Shown: positions 1 to 10,207, numbered from the stretch's first letter. The stretch is DNA of 64,000 nucleotides from Aphanomyces cochlioides (GCA_019828595.1 JAHQRK010000054.1:38514-102513); one strand, 5' to 3'. Program-made: numbers and translations. Notes: generated by a model not told the origin, from the sequence alone.

Positions 1-575
1 ATGAGCAAGAAATGTTGGCAATAGTCCATTGCTTGAATATTTGGCGTGCTTACCTTCTGATGGTGGCTGTGTTGTAGAGACTGATCACCATTCATTAGAG
101 ACAGTGCTAAACCAAAAATCAATCAGCCGAAGGATATCACGATGGTATGACTGACTGACAGAGTTCAATTTAACGTTCCGCCACATACCCCCGGCAAAAC
201 AAACGACGTTGCTGAAGCGCTATTCAGGCGTACTAAATTCAAAATCGATTTCGAGAATGCGCAATAAAAACAATTGATGGCCATATAAGCACTACAACCT
301 AGTTCAATCCATAAATTGATTAGAAGCAGCCAAGAGAAGTATTTTACTGAGATAAGGAAGAAATTGGAAGGAATGGCAGCCTCGCCAACAAATTCTGACG
401 ACAAATACAAACTACATGATGGAATCACACACATCAAAATTAACAACAAATTGCACATTTCCATACATGAGGATAAGGAGCTGAAGAACATGCTGCTATA
501 TGAATTGCACGATATAACTACCGCTGGCCATCCCGGCGTCACTAAAACTATTGAGTCCATGGGTGATAAATTCTA
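1..575 (+). pseudogene. Ty3/gypsy pol remnant: RNase H end and integrase zinc-binding region
   Basis: Broken reading frames on the plus strand match the end of a Ty3/gypsy polyprotein. Around 80-120 the reading TDHHSLETVLNQ is the RNase H strand. Around 175-215 the reading PGKTNDVAEALFRR is the usual end of RNase H (PGK..N..AD.LSR). From 316 to 575 an open frame ends in ELHDITTAGHPG, the His pair of the integrase HHCC zinc finger. Stops and frame changes interrupt the first 300 bases, so it is not a working gene. The frame stops at 575, exactly where the inverted repeat of the next element begins; integrase homology resumes after 1078. This is known family structure read from visible motifs. 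The 5' part of the element lies outside the window. Confidence 0.75.
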
Positions 576-1078
576 GCTCAAAAAAGAAAACTTCATTCTT
601 AAAAACTGTCAAAATTGATATTTCTAGAAGGATAAATTTTGACGGAAATACACGCGCGGGAATACATGGCGTGAAGAGATTCAATGAGACTTCACTTACG
701 CTAGTCCTTTGGTTACTCATATTTCAATAAACTCCATGGTCAAAACATACTCAATTGAGACCAAGCAAGCCGTGTTAAATGTTGTTCGGTCTGGGACTGA
801 TTGGAAGCAAACTGCGATGAATCTCCTCGTCGAGGAGCGCACTGCGTGGGGATGGATCGACCGAGAGATGAAAACTGACAACTGGACAGCAGCAGCATCT
901 CCCTTTCGCCATTACCTCTAAGCTGTGTGCTCGGGAAGTTCGCCATTCGATAAGGTTCCATTTTCCAGCTTGGATGGAGCTGACATGCATGTTGGAAGAT
1001 AATATTCATACTTAAAGGTATTGAATTCAAGAGTATCACTTCTTACAGTTTTTGGGAATGAACTTTTCTTTTTTGAGC
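576..1078. mobile_element. Tc1/IS630-like transposon remnant with terminal inverted repeats
   Basis: Positions 576-609 and 1045-1078 are inverted copies of each other over 34 bases with three or four mismatches; both ends start GCTCAAAAAAGAAAA. The element sits inside the integrase gene, between the His pair and the Cys pair of the zinc finger. TA stands next to the left end and AT next to the right end, so the target duplication is not clean. At about 500 bp it is internally deleted; only a short transposase N-terminal piece remains. Assignment to the Tc1/IS630 superfamily rests on the helix-turn-helix protein inside and is moderate. Confidence 0.6.
709..921 (+). pseudogene. Transposase N-terminal (helix-turn-helix) fragment
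   Basis: A 70-codon open frame reads YSIETKQAVLNVV, then GTDWKQTAMNL and TAWGWIDREM. This fits the first helix-turn-helix of IS630/Tc1-like transposases, where an initial (Y)S.E.K..V segment is followed by W...A..L and a T.Y.W recognition helix. Nothing of a DDE catalytic domain follows, and the frame stops well before the right inverted repeat. It is probably the leftover N-terminus of the enclosing deleted element. The start could also be the ATG at about 736, since the similarity starts near there. Confidence 0.45.
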
Positions 1079-1740
1079 ATGAAGTTTGTTTTTTGCGAAT
1101 GAACTTGAAAAGGTGTACATTTCTACCCGCTAGAGTTGTCAACGAAACAAATCATGGAGAGGAAAGCTCCAGGATATCTTAAAACTTTAGAAGTTCCAAC
1201 AGGACGAATGTATCAGTATTGGAATGGATGTTGTTGTGGGCTTACCTGTTGACAATGCTTTTGATCCAATCAGGGTAGTTGTGGATAGTCTCACCAAAAT
1301 AGCGCATTTTACTCCAGCTCAGTCGCCCCTAGACGTCCGTGAAATGGTAAATACATTTCTCAGAGAATAGATACGACACCGTGGCTTACCTGAGAGTATT
1401 GTACCTGACAGAGACACTAAATTTACCTGAAACTTTTGGATGGAGGTTAGCAAATTTCTGGAACATCCCTGAAAATGTCGACAGCTTATCATCCACGTAC
1501 AGATGGACAAACGGAGTGCCTCAACACAATCCTAACACCATAATTACGTAATTATACAAGTGGATATTCAAATAACTGGGTTAAACACCAACCATTAGCA
1601 GAATTTGCATACAAAAATGCACGTCAAGCCACAATAGGCATGACACCATTCGAAGCATACCTGGGATATCAGCCGCGCTTGCCACTTGACTTGCAATTAC
1701 CACAAATTGCAACACCAGCAATTAAATTTGTTGATTCATT
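1079..1740 (+). pseudogene. Ty3/gypsy integrase catalytic core remnant
   Basis: Reading the plus strand through several frames gives the retroviral-type integrase core in order. First comes a Cys-containing stretch just after 1079, then MDVVVGLP with the first catalytic Asp near 1230, then VVVDSLTKIAHF, then LPESIVPDRDTKFT with the second catalytic Asp near 1405, and finally the E-region frame around 1480-1510. The text continues to 1740, where the Harbinger element cuts it. TAG and TAA stops and frame changes occur throughout, so it is dead. The order and spacing match Ty3/gypsy pol, and the downstream half continues at 4099. Confidence 0.75.
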
Positions 1741-1911
1741 GGAAGGCTTCCAAAACCCATTCTTTCTTTTTTGGGCCAACGAATTCTTTTTGTATTTTAA
1801 TCTTTGAAAAATGCGACGTGCATTTGCTTCGTCTTCGCCCTCCAAAACTGCAGTATTTTTAGGCGGCAATACACAGTATGATTGGTTGAAAGTCACATTT
1901 CTCGTCGACAA

Positions 1912-3038
1912 ATGTGGTCTGCGCTGGTGGCCCTCGCTGCACGCTCTGCAAAGCATCGGCGACTGCACCTTCTTGCATGCGCCATCCGACTCCGAATGAT
2001 GCTTCGTGAACGACGAGGATTGTATGGAATTGCTCTTATTACGGATCAAGAACAAGCTCCTTGGTATGTCCTCTTTTCTTCACGCCACACTCCTTCTTTC
2101 CTGTCAACGATATCATTGACACCAAATGCATTTGACGAGCTGCACGAACAATTCGTCAAACATTATATGGTTCTATCAGGACCTGGTCGTCCAGGTCGGC
2201 CACCCCGAATCCCCCTTACACATGCTGTCTTGGCAATGCTGCTGCATTTCTACACTGCGGCTGTCGAGCCTAAGACACTCCAAGAGTTGTTTGGAGTAGC
2301 ACCAGCAACATTCTCTCGCGTTCTTCGACGTGCCGAAATGGCATTGTCTCGTGCTCTTCAAGATTTGAGTATGGCAAAGATTTCCTGGCCAAGTCATTCA
2401 ATGCAACGGGCGTGGGCTGTGAGAACGAATTACAAAGAACCGTAGGTTCATGGAGTATTTGCCTTCCTCGATGGTAAGAACTTGCGGGTAAAAACACCAA
2501 GCCAAGCAGATCTACAGAATGCTCACTATAATGGTAGGTTCATTTCTATTCTTCAGATCTAAAGTGAAATAGGATGGCTCCATTCAGTATTTGTGACTGG
2601 TGTGTTGTGTTTTGGCTTGGATGGCACAATCATTTGGGGGCGCCATAACTGCCCAGGGTCATGGAATGTGGACTCCAAGAGCTCATCGCTTTTCCTGGAG
2701 TTTTGGCGAGTGGAATGAAAATTGTAGCGGATTCTGCTTTTCCCGTCAAAGGTCGCTGTGAAGGCCGAATTATAACTCCGCTGAAGGAAGGTGATCTGGA
2801 GAAATTTCCCCCGCAATGTCGCCTGGCACTACAAGCATTAAACGATGCTATCGTTTCATTAAGACAAGCTGCAGAATGGGGAATGGGCGCAGTTGGTAAA
2901 GTCTACAGGCAACTGATGTTACCATTACCATTTGACCCTGATCTAAGAGCCGTTCGACTCAACAACATATTTCGGCTTTACAACTTTCGTGTACGACACA
3001 CGGGCATTAGTGAGATAAAGAATGTGTTTGGAGTGTAA
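1912..3038 (+). pseudogene. PIF/Harbinger DDE transposase (HARBI1/DDE_Tnp_4-like), broken
   Basis: The protein has the DDE_Tnp_4 layout. A helical N-terminal region contains TLQELFGVAPATFSRVLRRA (2278-2337). The catalytic Asp lies in FLDGKNLR near 2467, a strand reads DLQNAHYNG, then GWLHSVFVTG follows, a second Asp is in VADSAFP near 2735, and the Glu is in AAEWGMGAV near 2880. A 39-nt GT-AG intron (2534-2572) splits NAHYNG from WLHSV and restores the frame. An in-frame TAG at 2443-2445 sits where the family has a charged residue, and the frame shifts once near 2655-2662, so the copy is inactive as read. The ATG at 1912 was chosen as the first in-frame ATG; the true N-terminus may be further in. 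Confidence 0.8.
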
Positions 3039-3093
3039 TCGACGTATATTCAGTTTGGTTGTCTTATTGCCGTTAAGCAGATGCAAATCGGCT

Positions 3094-3947
3094 CTACTTC
3101 ATGCCAAACAGTTTTCCAAACAAAGCCATTTGCATTTCGTCGCGGCGGCGCTCACGTTCGGAACGCTCTTCGTCCGCTTTGAGTTGTCTTTCCAGAAGTT
3201 CCCGTTGCCATTGGAATTCGCGCATCAATCGACGTTCTTCTCTTGCCTCTTCTTGCTCTATACGTCGCTCCTCACGAGCAGCAGCTCTTTCGTCCATCAG
3301 CATGATTAACGACATGAATTCTGACGACTCATTTTTCGTTTGCATGGCTCCATCTATGAATTTGTCTAAAGCGCGTCGCTTTTTGGCAGTGTACGACATT
3401 GTGCTGGATGAAGAAGTTGTGTCTGACAACAACGAACCATTACTATTGCGCAATTCTTTGCTCAATTCGATGAGTTCGTTTCGTGCAACACCCGTGCGGT
3501 TCAATTGCTCTTCGCGTTGATGAGTGGGCAAGCTCGTTCTCTCTTCATCGTCCTCTAATTGAATGATTGAGTGGTCTAAAGGAGCAACTATATACCTTCA
3601 GCGATTGAGTTGTCATCAATGCTGTGATTTCCAACGTCAACGTCGGGATCATCAGATAGAGGGAGAACAGCCGCATGATTGTCAAGTTGGCGGCATATGC
3701 GCTTGGCTCTTGCGACCTCTGGTGGGCAATCGGGGTCTCCCGTTGGCTTGGGATGGTTCTTCAGCGTCACAAACATTCGCTTCAGCGCGTCTGCATCACG
3801 GGGAACAAAGTGAGAGGCGTTGAATGCTCTTTCAACCCGAAGCCAGCCGTTTTTGCCAAGAGGCTTGATGTCTTCAACTTGATCCAACATGAATGAGATA
3901 GAACCCATGCACCACCCCTTCCCTCTTCCGCTCTTCTTACTCATCAT
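3094..3947 (-). CDS. Harbinger accessory DNA-binding-type protein (DUF6818-like plus coiled coil)
   Basis: Two minus-strand open frames join in phase across a 41-nt GT-AG intron (3595 down to 3555), giving about 270 residues from the ATG at 3945-3947. The first exon has LLDHVE-like text (MLDQVEDIKPLGKNGWLRVE), then SLKR-like DALKRMFVTLKNHPKPTGD and CPPEVARAKRI. This is the pattern of the Myb-like domain known as DUF6818 in oomycete transposon proteins. The second exon is Glu/Arg-rich and predicted coiled coil (AAAREERRIEQEEAREERR). PIF/Harbinger elements normally encode such a Myb-like partner that helps the transposase reach the nucleus and bind DNA. No stop or frameshift is visible, so it is in better shape than its transposase neighbour. 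Confidence 0.7.
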
Positions 3948-3989
3948 GGTGTCCAACAAATGCTCACAAAGCTGACGCAAATATAGAAA

Positions 3990-4016
3990 TGCGAAGACCA
4001 AAAAACGGTCTTCGCA
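3990..4016. repeat. 10-bp perfect inverted repeat (hairpin) inside Harbinger end
   Basis: TGCGAAGACC at 3990-3999 is exactly inverted at 4007-4016 with a 7-base A-rich loop. It lies upstream of the minus-strand gene and inside the right subterminal region of the element. It could be a transposase binding or regulatory palindrome; only the palindrome itself is seen. Confidence 0.45.
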
Positions 4017-4098
4017 AAATGCATTTTTAATAAAAACAGGAAAAAGAAATTGCGAGCCCTCGCAAAAAGAAAAGAATGGGTTTTGGAAGCCTTCCATT

Positions 4099-4620
4099 GC
4101 AAAGCACCTTGACATCATTACTAGCAAAAACAATGAGTCAATATTACGACAAAGGAAGGAAAGATCGAAAACTTGCCGTGGTGATCTGGTCTTGATTTCA
4201 ACGCAAGATATGACACCTGAAAATATTGGGATGATCAAAAGAAAACTTGGGCAAAAATGGATTAGTCCATACAAAGTATTGGAAGTCTTTGAAGACGTTA
4301 GATCATATCGCTTAGACTTACCTTAGAAGTCGAAGCTTCATCCTTTGTTTCATAAAATGACATTGAAGCCGTGCAAATCGAGTGAATCGGGAGAAAGGAA
4401 ATGATCTCTTCAGTTCGGCTTAAAGATGGCTCGGAGGGCCACTTAATTACAAACATAACAGGACACAAGAAACGTGGGAAGAAGTCGATTTACCGAAGTC
4501 TTTGGCTGGATGGAACGTCCACAAGAGAGCCCGAAGAAAATGTTGCATCCGTTCCTGGATTGATCAAACAGTTCTGGGCCACTAGACACCAAAGCAAATT
4601 AAGTCCTCTTCAGGTGAAGT
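4099..4620 (+). pseudogene. Ty3/gypsy integrase C-terminus and chromodomain remnant
   Basis: After the Harbinger insertion the polyprotein continues: GDLVLISTQDMT, KLGQKWISPYKVLEVF, SYRLDLP, then LHPLFHKMTLKPCKSS. This is the GPF/Y-type C-terminal module of chromovirus integrases. From about 4401 a further frame gives SSVRLKDGSEG, a basic stretch, then REPEENVASVPGLIKQFW, which fits a chromodomain (YLVKW..., TWEPEENL, LI..FW). A TAG follows LDLP at 4324-4326 and there is at least one frame change. It is the 3' end of the same decayed element as 1-575 and 1079-1740. No clear LTR is recognised downstream. Confidence 0.7.
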
Positions 4621-4820
4621 TGTGTTGTGATCTCGAATCAAATGCACGAAAGATGCTCATCACGAAGGGACACCAGAGCAGGATACGGTTGTATATGAAC
4701 ATGTATACCATAGATATTTGGAAAGATTAGAAGACCGTTGAACATATATGAAGACACACAAACAGAACGGGGCCTTATTTTTTCGGAAAAAGGACATTTT
4801 GGCATGCCCAGAAGAGAAAT

Positions 4821-4868
4821 TAGAGAGGCTGCCAAAATTGACTTTTCTTGTAAGAACTTTACAAGAAA
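4821..4868. repeat. Dispersed short repeat with internal hairpin, copy A
   Basis: The 33-base segment starting TAGAGAGGCTGCCAAAATTG recurs with two mismatches at 5416-5448. In this copy TTTCTTGTAA is followed by its perfect inverse TTACAAGAAA after five bases. Both copies have this TTCTTGTAA/TTACAAGAA arrangement, which suggests ends of a small MITE-like element. The family is not identified. Confidence 0.4.
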
Positions 4869-4892
4869 AAATGTCGCAAATGGTGGATCAAA

Positions 4893-5255
4893 AATGCCTG
4901 TAAGACGGGGTCTTACAATGGCTCCCAGTTTCATATTCTTGACATCAGATGGCCAATCAGGATCATCCTGAGGGACTACAAACTTTTGTGGAACAAAGAG
5001 ATTGTCATACTTCTTCTTGTATGTACTCAAGGCAGGCAATATTCGATTTTGACGTAGTTCCCTTACATCCCCCACAAAATCAAGAGCTTCCAGCTGTTGT
5101 CTCTGATACTTCGACAATTTGGTGCTGCTAGTGCGAATGCTGTGAATTCTTTCACCCAATTTCATGGCCCACAAATATACCGATCACCGACGATCTTCGT
5201 TAGGCACTTCAAACACTTGTGGCACTACTAAATGTCGATAGATTTTCTTGAATGT
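4893..5255 (-). pseudogene. Helicase-associated-domain repeat protein fragment
   Basis: On the minus strand the text reads HLVVPQVFEVPNED, then a TGA, then LWAMKLGERIHSIR, LEALDFVG, ILPALSTYKKKYDNLFVPQK, FVVPQDDPDWP and MKLGAIV. These are repeats of the helicase-associated type found in large stramenopile proteins: LPAL..Y, L.VP..FVVP, D..WP, W..KLG..V..IR. Somewhat more than one repeat unit is present, with an in-frame stop and no start or end of a full gene. It runs out near the hairpin repeat at 4821-4868. I read it as a captured or decaying fragment. What the domain does outside helicases is not known to me. Confidence 0.6.
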
Positions 5256-5415
5256 TCGTAGTGGTTGCGAGAGTTATGAACTTCGATTACTGTCACATCC
5301 TATATTTCATCATGATATTTGTTTTCAAGATAAATAAGTTTGATTCGCCAAAATTAAAATAAGTTCTCAAACCAATATCTCGAGAATGGAGCACAAATTT
5401 AGATTCCGCAGGAAA

Positions 5416-5472
5416 TAGAGAGGTTGCGAAAATTGACTTTTCTTGTAATTTCCTCCAATTTCTTTACAAGAA
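5416..5472. repeat. Dispersed short repeat with internal hairpin, copy B
   Basis: Second copy of the segment at 4821-4868, in the same orientation and about 590 bp away. Its left 33 bases match copy A at all but two positions. The inverse TTACAAGAA follows at 5464-5472 after a longer spacer. The two copies flank the helicase-associated-domain fragment. Confidence 0.4.
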
Positions 5473-8400
5473 TTTTTCTTGTTGCAAGCGTTTGCGAAAA
5501 GTAGAAATTTCTTCAAGCTGTAGTCACTCCTGATCCTCACAATCAGAGAGTGTACTACGAACGTTGTTGAGTGACTCCAGTGAAAATATGTGTGTATATT
5601 TGGTTTTCCACTTCACACTGTGGCAAGTTGAGAAGCACACCTTGATGAATCATGCCAGTGCTGTGTGTCAGTCAGGAAAGGACTGTCTGGTACTTTTTTC
5701 CTATTGGTCGATGCAGTTTCCTGGATGCTGATTGGCTGATTCTTCAAGAAAATATTTTTGCTTGTAGTTCTCATAAATGATTTTCGTTCCAGGAAGGCCT
5801 CACTATCGAACAAGATGAGGACTGATTGGAGAAATCGGAGTTTGAGTGGAGTGGTAGAGCAAGAAAAGAATGACCAAGGTGATATCCATGTAGTTGATCC
5901 CATTGTATATTTTTGTCGTACAATTCTTGTCATTTATTGCCGAGACGTTCCATCGAGCACAAGCGTGCGTAGATGACGATGGAAGTAGGACTACTAGAGC
6001 TTTATATGATCATCGATGCTATCGTCAATCTGTGCTGAACATTCTCGGGATTGCTATCAGCCTTCGCTTCGTACGGTGAGTCGTAGTGTCACAGTTACTA
6101 TAGCTCTCTGCATGAATAGTTTCGGCAAGGCTTTCTGCGTCTCCATCAGGCATTGGAAAATTGATACATCAGACGCTTCATCAGAAACAATTGTCGCCGC
6201 TCAGCACAGCTGCCAGCATGTTGGATTTCGTCGTCACTGTGAGTCGATCACTCTGTCGAATGCTTTTGCAAATTCAAGACGGAAAGTTGTAAATCTCCAT
6301 TGGGTGAAGATTCAACATGTTCTGAACGATAGCAGGATAGCTATTCATGCGAGCATTGGTCTTTGCGGTCTTGAAATGGAAGCCAGCCTAGTTTCCTGCC
6401 TGGAGCTGTGGACTCCTGACGGCGAAGCGCGTTTGGAATCGGAGCGATCTCATTAGCAACCAAGAAGATAACATGACGGTCGAAGTCTGCTGCATTCAAG
6501 CAGCTTTGCGAAAGATTCAACCAACTTTCCATGGCAGTAAAGCCTATCTATTGTCGATCGAATTTCCTCGGGTTACTTGAAAAGTCTCGAAGTTGTGTAA
6601 AAGGGAAGCCCATAGTGAGTTGCGAATGAAAACTCCACTTTCAATCTTTCGATTGACTCCAAGGACAGACATGCTTGAGAATGAAGAAACGGTTCACCGG
6701 GGGACATTTGAGTCTGTCGATGACATTACGCCAAGATAAACATTCCCAAATGGGTGACTCGATTCAGCCAAGAAGAAATTGCTCTGAAAGTTTGATTGAG
6801 CAAAACCATCACGTCGTCACTGGCCAAACGAACGTCCGCAACAAACCCAAGCAAACTCTACGCATTGTGTGTAGTTGATGTCGGAATAATTGCAGCTTGG
6901 ACGGAAGAGGTTCACAGCTGATAGATGCAAACGATAATATATTGTGGAGGACAAGAAATACAAGCTATTGCAGCAGCAAGCCCGTCATGATGAAACGTGG
7001 AAGCACGTTGAAAACGCGAGGAAAGAAGCAATGATGACGAGAGTTCAAACGATTTTGAAATGCTTCCTCTACTTGAAGCAGTGAATATGCATTGAACGGA
7101 CTGAAGCCGATTCAAGCTCCCTCGACACAAGATATCCCACTCGGTCGTCGTCATGACAAGGAAGTGTTTTCTTTGAGGCATTCGCCAGCAGCTAGTTTCC
7201 TCTCTACGCCAGTATTCATTCTGATGTCTTGTGGAATTGTGGTGCAGAGATGCTCTTGATAATCTCCATCAGTCGAGCAAGACAGAGAATCTCGCGTGGT
7301 AGAGCGCATGACACTATACGCAAACTGAGACTTCGGTCGTTGGGAAACAACAGCAGACTTTCCACCAAGAACACACTACACAGTGGAAACTCGATGACAG
7401 CAAGATTTAATTTACTCAGGCCAAACCTCTAAATGAAGTCTAATCGCGTGATGAAAATGTTGTTGTAAAGATTCAAGGAAAGCAACAATACACTAGGTTG
7501 CGGAAATTAGATTGTAGATTGAGACCACCGTCGGCATCGTTCTATGATCAACTCATTCAACGATGAGGTCAAAAAAAGTGACGGGCATCAATGAAGAGCT
7601 TTCACACACGCATTGCTAGCTTGTCGCCGCATTGGAAGGTCGTCGAATACACACGAGAGTCGTCAGAGGATCAGAGAACTTAGAATCATCAAAATGTTCA
7701 ACATTGTCAGATGATGTCGGCATTTCCAATGAAAGTATAGATCTATCATTTTCTCTGACGACAAACCAGGGGACCACACATCGCTGTCGAACACGACAGT
7801 GTCTCCGAATCAACACGCAGTATCTCCCTTGCGCATCGAAGCTTTTGTGGTTGGAAGGGAAAGAATATTGTGAATGAATGCCGAGTGTCAAAGTGATCCC
7901 CCCAGTTTCATCACGAAGAGGGGGACACCACTATCCATCACTCACTGGTTTATGCTTGTACATGGCATCAATCAATTGAAATTTACGAGCATATTCCCTT
8001 GAATGCCAATCTGAAGCTCGCCAAACACTTTCAACACGAATACATTAGAACTTTTCTTATGTTAATGAAGCAATGTCATGAGGAAGCTTATTTTAGCAAG
8101 TACACTCGACAAAACTTCTCCGTTAGTGGCAATTCTTGTACATAAATATATGGCATATTGCTAGAATCCATTATGCTCCTGACTGTACTTCCATGGGGCG
8201 TGGACATAACACGAAGGTCTTTGAAGCCGACGTTCGCGGCCCATCACAATTAGCCAAGCTTGCGAGACATGAAAACACAAAAGCCATTTGTTTTTCGGTG
8301 GACTGCATCCAAGTCAATCAAACTTTCTCAACGAACTTTCCATTGATCTTCAGGCGTCGTAAAGTCACAAGCAATCATTTCATATTGCAATCATGCTAAC

Positions 8401-8560
8401 CATTCCCTCAATGCCGCAGTGAGAACATAAAATATATCGTGGACCTCCAAAACTCATCAAGCAAGCGTTTCTTTGAGATGATGGTAGCTGGCTGGGCTAT
8501 GCAAGTAATAGCTACTAAAGGTATTTCGTAACCCTACCCCACAAAATCTACAACGACAAG
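5473..8560. other. About 3 kb without a recognisable gene; broken coding-like text
   Basis: No long open frame has a recognisable domain. On the plus strand several stretches look protein-like in composition but are cut by stops and frame changes. Examples are KTPLSIFRLTPRTD near 6630, EDKKYKLLQQQARHDETWKH near 6940 (coiled-coil-like), NLKLAKHFQHEYIRTFLMLM near 8010, and IKYIVDLQNSSSKRFFEMMV near 8430. They could be exons of one decayed gene with short introns or unrelated debris. I do not recognise a family and propose no function. The last stretch ends just before the inverted repeat at 8581. Confidence 0.4.
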
Positions 8561-8580
8561 CAGCAAGAATTATCCATCAT

Positions 8581-8720
8581 GGTAATCAGATCATTTCACA
8601 CGATCAAAAAGCATCTCCATAAGACATATGAACGCAATGCGGATCAGCAAGTACTTCTCAAGGGACAAAGTGCAACAAAAACCCAAAATACACACGCCAA
8701 ACGATCCAAAGTCAAAATAC
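8581..8720. repeat. Inverted repeat bracketing the provirus region, left copy
   Basis: The reverse complement of this segment aligns almost end to end with 23362-23488. Most bases agree; the right copy lacks about 14 bases and has a few single-base differences. Shared blocks include TCGTTTGGCGTGTGTA, CTTTGTCCCTTG, GAAGTACTTGCTG and GTGTGAAATGATCTGATTACC. The two copies are about 14.6 kb apart and point inward. They could be terminal repeats of a large element or two copies of an older host repeat. Confidence 0.7.
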
Positions 8721-8740
8721 TCATCCCTCAGAGTATTTTG
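8713..8740. repeat. 10-bp perfect inverted repeat next to the left bracket
   Basis: CAAAATACTC at 8713-8722 is perfectly inverted at 8731-8740 with an 8-base spacer. It overlaps the inner end of the 8581-8720 repeat, at the point where base composition changes to strongly AT-rich provirus DNA. Confidence 0.45.
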
Positions 8741-8947
8741 CATATCTCAATTTAGTTATTAATTTAGTCTTGAATTATAATCTTATAGTATAACAAGATT
8801 GGAAAATCAATAGCAAATGGCTCCACCAAAAAATCACCAGAAGACAAAAAGCCAAGAGTTAAGGTAAATCATGACTACTATTACAAAAATCAAAGACATA
8901 TCTTGGATAAAATCAATGCCCGGAATCGTTACAAAAAAGAAATCAAC

Positions 8948-9355
8948 CTATGTTTTATATATAGCTATAAATTCGTTTAACGCTTTTTTCACTACTGGTG
9001 CAGTTTTGTTTTTTAACAGTTTAGCATACCCAATTGTTTCCTTGAATGAATTAAGTAATTTACAAACTTTCAGCGTATCGTAAAAGATTATTTTATCAGC
9101 ATTATCTAGCTGGTTGTAAAGACTATGGTCAATAACTCCATCAAAAATCAGGATTTTGATGATTTGAATTAATTTTTCAGACATTTTCAATCTTTTGAAA
9201 CAAGAATTTCCAGATGGATGTCTTAAACTTAGATATCCTTGACCAAGAGCTTTAAGATTAACATATTTAGAACCAAGAGGCCGATATAAATATTCTCTTT
9301 CAAAATTATAATTCCAGCTCCAACTAAGCCTCTTCCAATTAGCTTTTTGCGTGTA
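8948..9355 (-). pseudogene. Provirus conserved hypothetical protein, truncated and frameshifted
   Basis: The 80-residue open part (8948-9190) is SEKLIQIIKILIFDGVID, LYNQLDNADKIIFYDTLKV, then a basic C-terminus. Upstream the same strand continues without a start as PLGSKYVNLKALGQGYLSLR and, in a shifted frame, LIGRGLVGAGIIILKEN. This string (basic glycine motif, GSKYVN..L....L..R, then a helical IDxxLYxxLxxxD.. region) resembles an uncharacterised protein I associate with Polinton-like viruses and virophages, where it is longer. The N-terminal part is missing: the remaining reading butts against the stop of the next gene at 9357. Function unknown. The family link is from memory of motifs, not a search. 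Confidence 0.45.
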
Positions 9356-9356
9356 A

Positions 9357-10169
9357 TTAACTTAAATCCTTGTCCTTCCATTTTAAATCTGACCCCTCAC
9401 GGCCAGAATGGTCTGATTCGTCTTTAACTGACATTTGAGTCATATCTCGTCGGAGAGCATTCAATCGTCTATTTTCATCAATAATTTTGTCAATTTTTTC
9501 TTTTGTAGCAATCCAATTGTAATCAGTTACACGCTTATTCTTATTTTCATGACCACTCCGTATAGTAAATAGTCTAGCTGATCGTCCCAAATATACACTC
9601 GGATCTTCAGCGCCAGATAGTAATATCGGAGAAATTTTTCTTGTTTTGAAGAAGTTCCAATTTTCCCGATAAAGATCAATAATTTCTTGTCTGGGAGATT
9701 TCTTGTTATCTTGGAGATAGAGTGGTTTTGATTCTTCTTCATCTTCATCAGACAAAATTCCGAAACGATTTCTTGTTTTGACAGGCGCCATGTTTTCAAG
9801 TTTAATTTGATCCTTTGTTTTAATACCAGGTTCGTATCTTGGTTTGCTTTCATATTGAGTTCCTGCATCAATCCCCATTGGTTCAGTTTGAGCAGATCTG
9901 GCTTTCACCTTTGGGCGAGGAATTCTTTTTGTTTGAGTTTCAATAGTTCTGCCTTCCAGTGACTCGGTTTGAGTTTCAATATTTCTGCCTTCATTTGAAG
10001 TCATCTGAGGTTTCGGTAAAATCATATTTGATGCAATATCGCTACTCCAAATAGCATTTTCATATGCCTTTTGTTTAATGGCATCAATCTTTTGATCAAA
10101 CTTGATTTGATCATAGTATTTTTGTAACTTTTGTTTCTTATCAGCGAGATCCTTATAGCTTGGATACAT
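9357..10169 (-). CDS. Provirus hypothetical protein with short internal repeats
   Basis: An intact 270-codon frame starting MYPSYKDLADKKQK, highly charged. Near residues 60-85 a motif is repeated (RNIETQTESLEG then RTIETQTKR), followed by AQTEPMGIDAGTQYES, so Q/T-rich spacing recurs. A helical region follows, then a charged acidic/basic C-terminus (LKWKDKDLS). No transmembrane segment or known catalytic motif is seen. It lies in the minus-strand block with the integrase fragment upstream, with a 38-bp gap to it. A TATATATA run 22-30 bases upstream of the start fits the promoter type seen at other provirus genes. One of the few provirus genes with no visible break. Function not recognised. Confidence 0.7.
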   Translation of the reverse strand: MYPSYKDLADKKQKLQKYYDQIKFDQKIDAIKQKAYENAIWSSDIASNMILPKPQMTSNEGRNIETQTESLEGRTIETQTKRIPRPKVKARSAQTEPMGIDAGTQYESKPRYEPGIKTKDQIKLENMAPVKTRNRFGILSDEDEEESKPLYLQDNKKSPRQEIIDLYRENWNFFKTRKISPILLSGAEDPSVYLGRSARLFTIRSGHENKNKRVTDYNWIATKEKIDKIIDENRRLNALRRDMTQMSVKDESDHSGREGSDLKWKDKDLS

Positions 10170-10207
10170 TTTACTACGAATTAATTAGTGTATATATATT
10201 TCATAGT

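Larger units (their letters stand above)
1741..4095. mobile_element. PIF/Harbinger transposon (complete ends, 2.36 kb)
   Basis: The left end (1741 onward, GGAAGGCTTCCAAAACCCAT and five more bases) is repeated perfectly inverted at 4071-4095. The flanking trinucleotide ATT appears on both sides (1738-1740 and 4096-4098), which is a 3-bp target duplication as expected of PIF/Harbinger. Removing the element joins the two halves of the Ty3/gypsy pol. It carries two convergent genes, a DDE transposase on plus and a DNA-binding-type protein on minus, the usual two-gene layout of this superfamily. The duplication ATT differs from the commoner TWA but has the right length. Confidence 0.85.

Noticed and set aside
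165..560. 131-codon minus-strand frame
   Set aside because: Antisense of the Ty3/gypsy RNase H/integrase text; no domain of its own.
3101..3520. 139-codon plus-strand frame rich in Ser and Arg
   Set aside because: Antisense of the coiled-coil exon of the Harbinger accessory protein; Ser/Arg richness is the usual mirror of Glu/Arg-rich coding.
8871..9083. 70-codon plus-strand frame at the provirus left edge
   Set aside because: Antisense to the conserved hypothetical protein at 8948-9355, which has the better family match.
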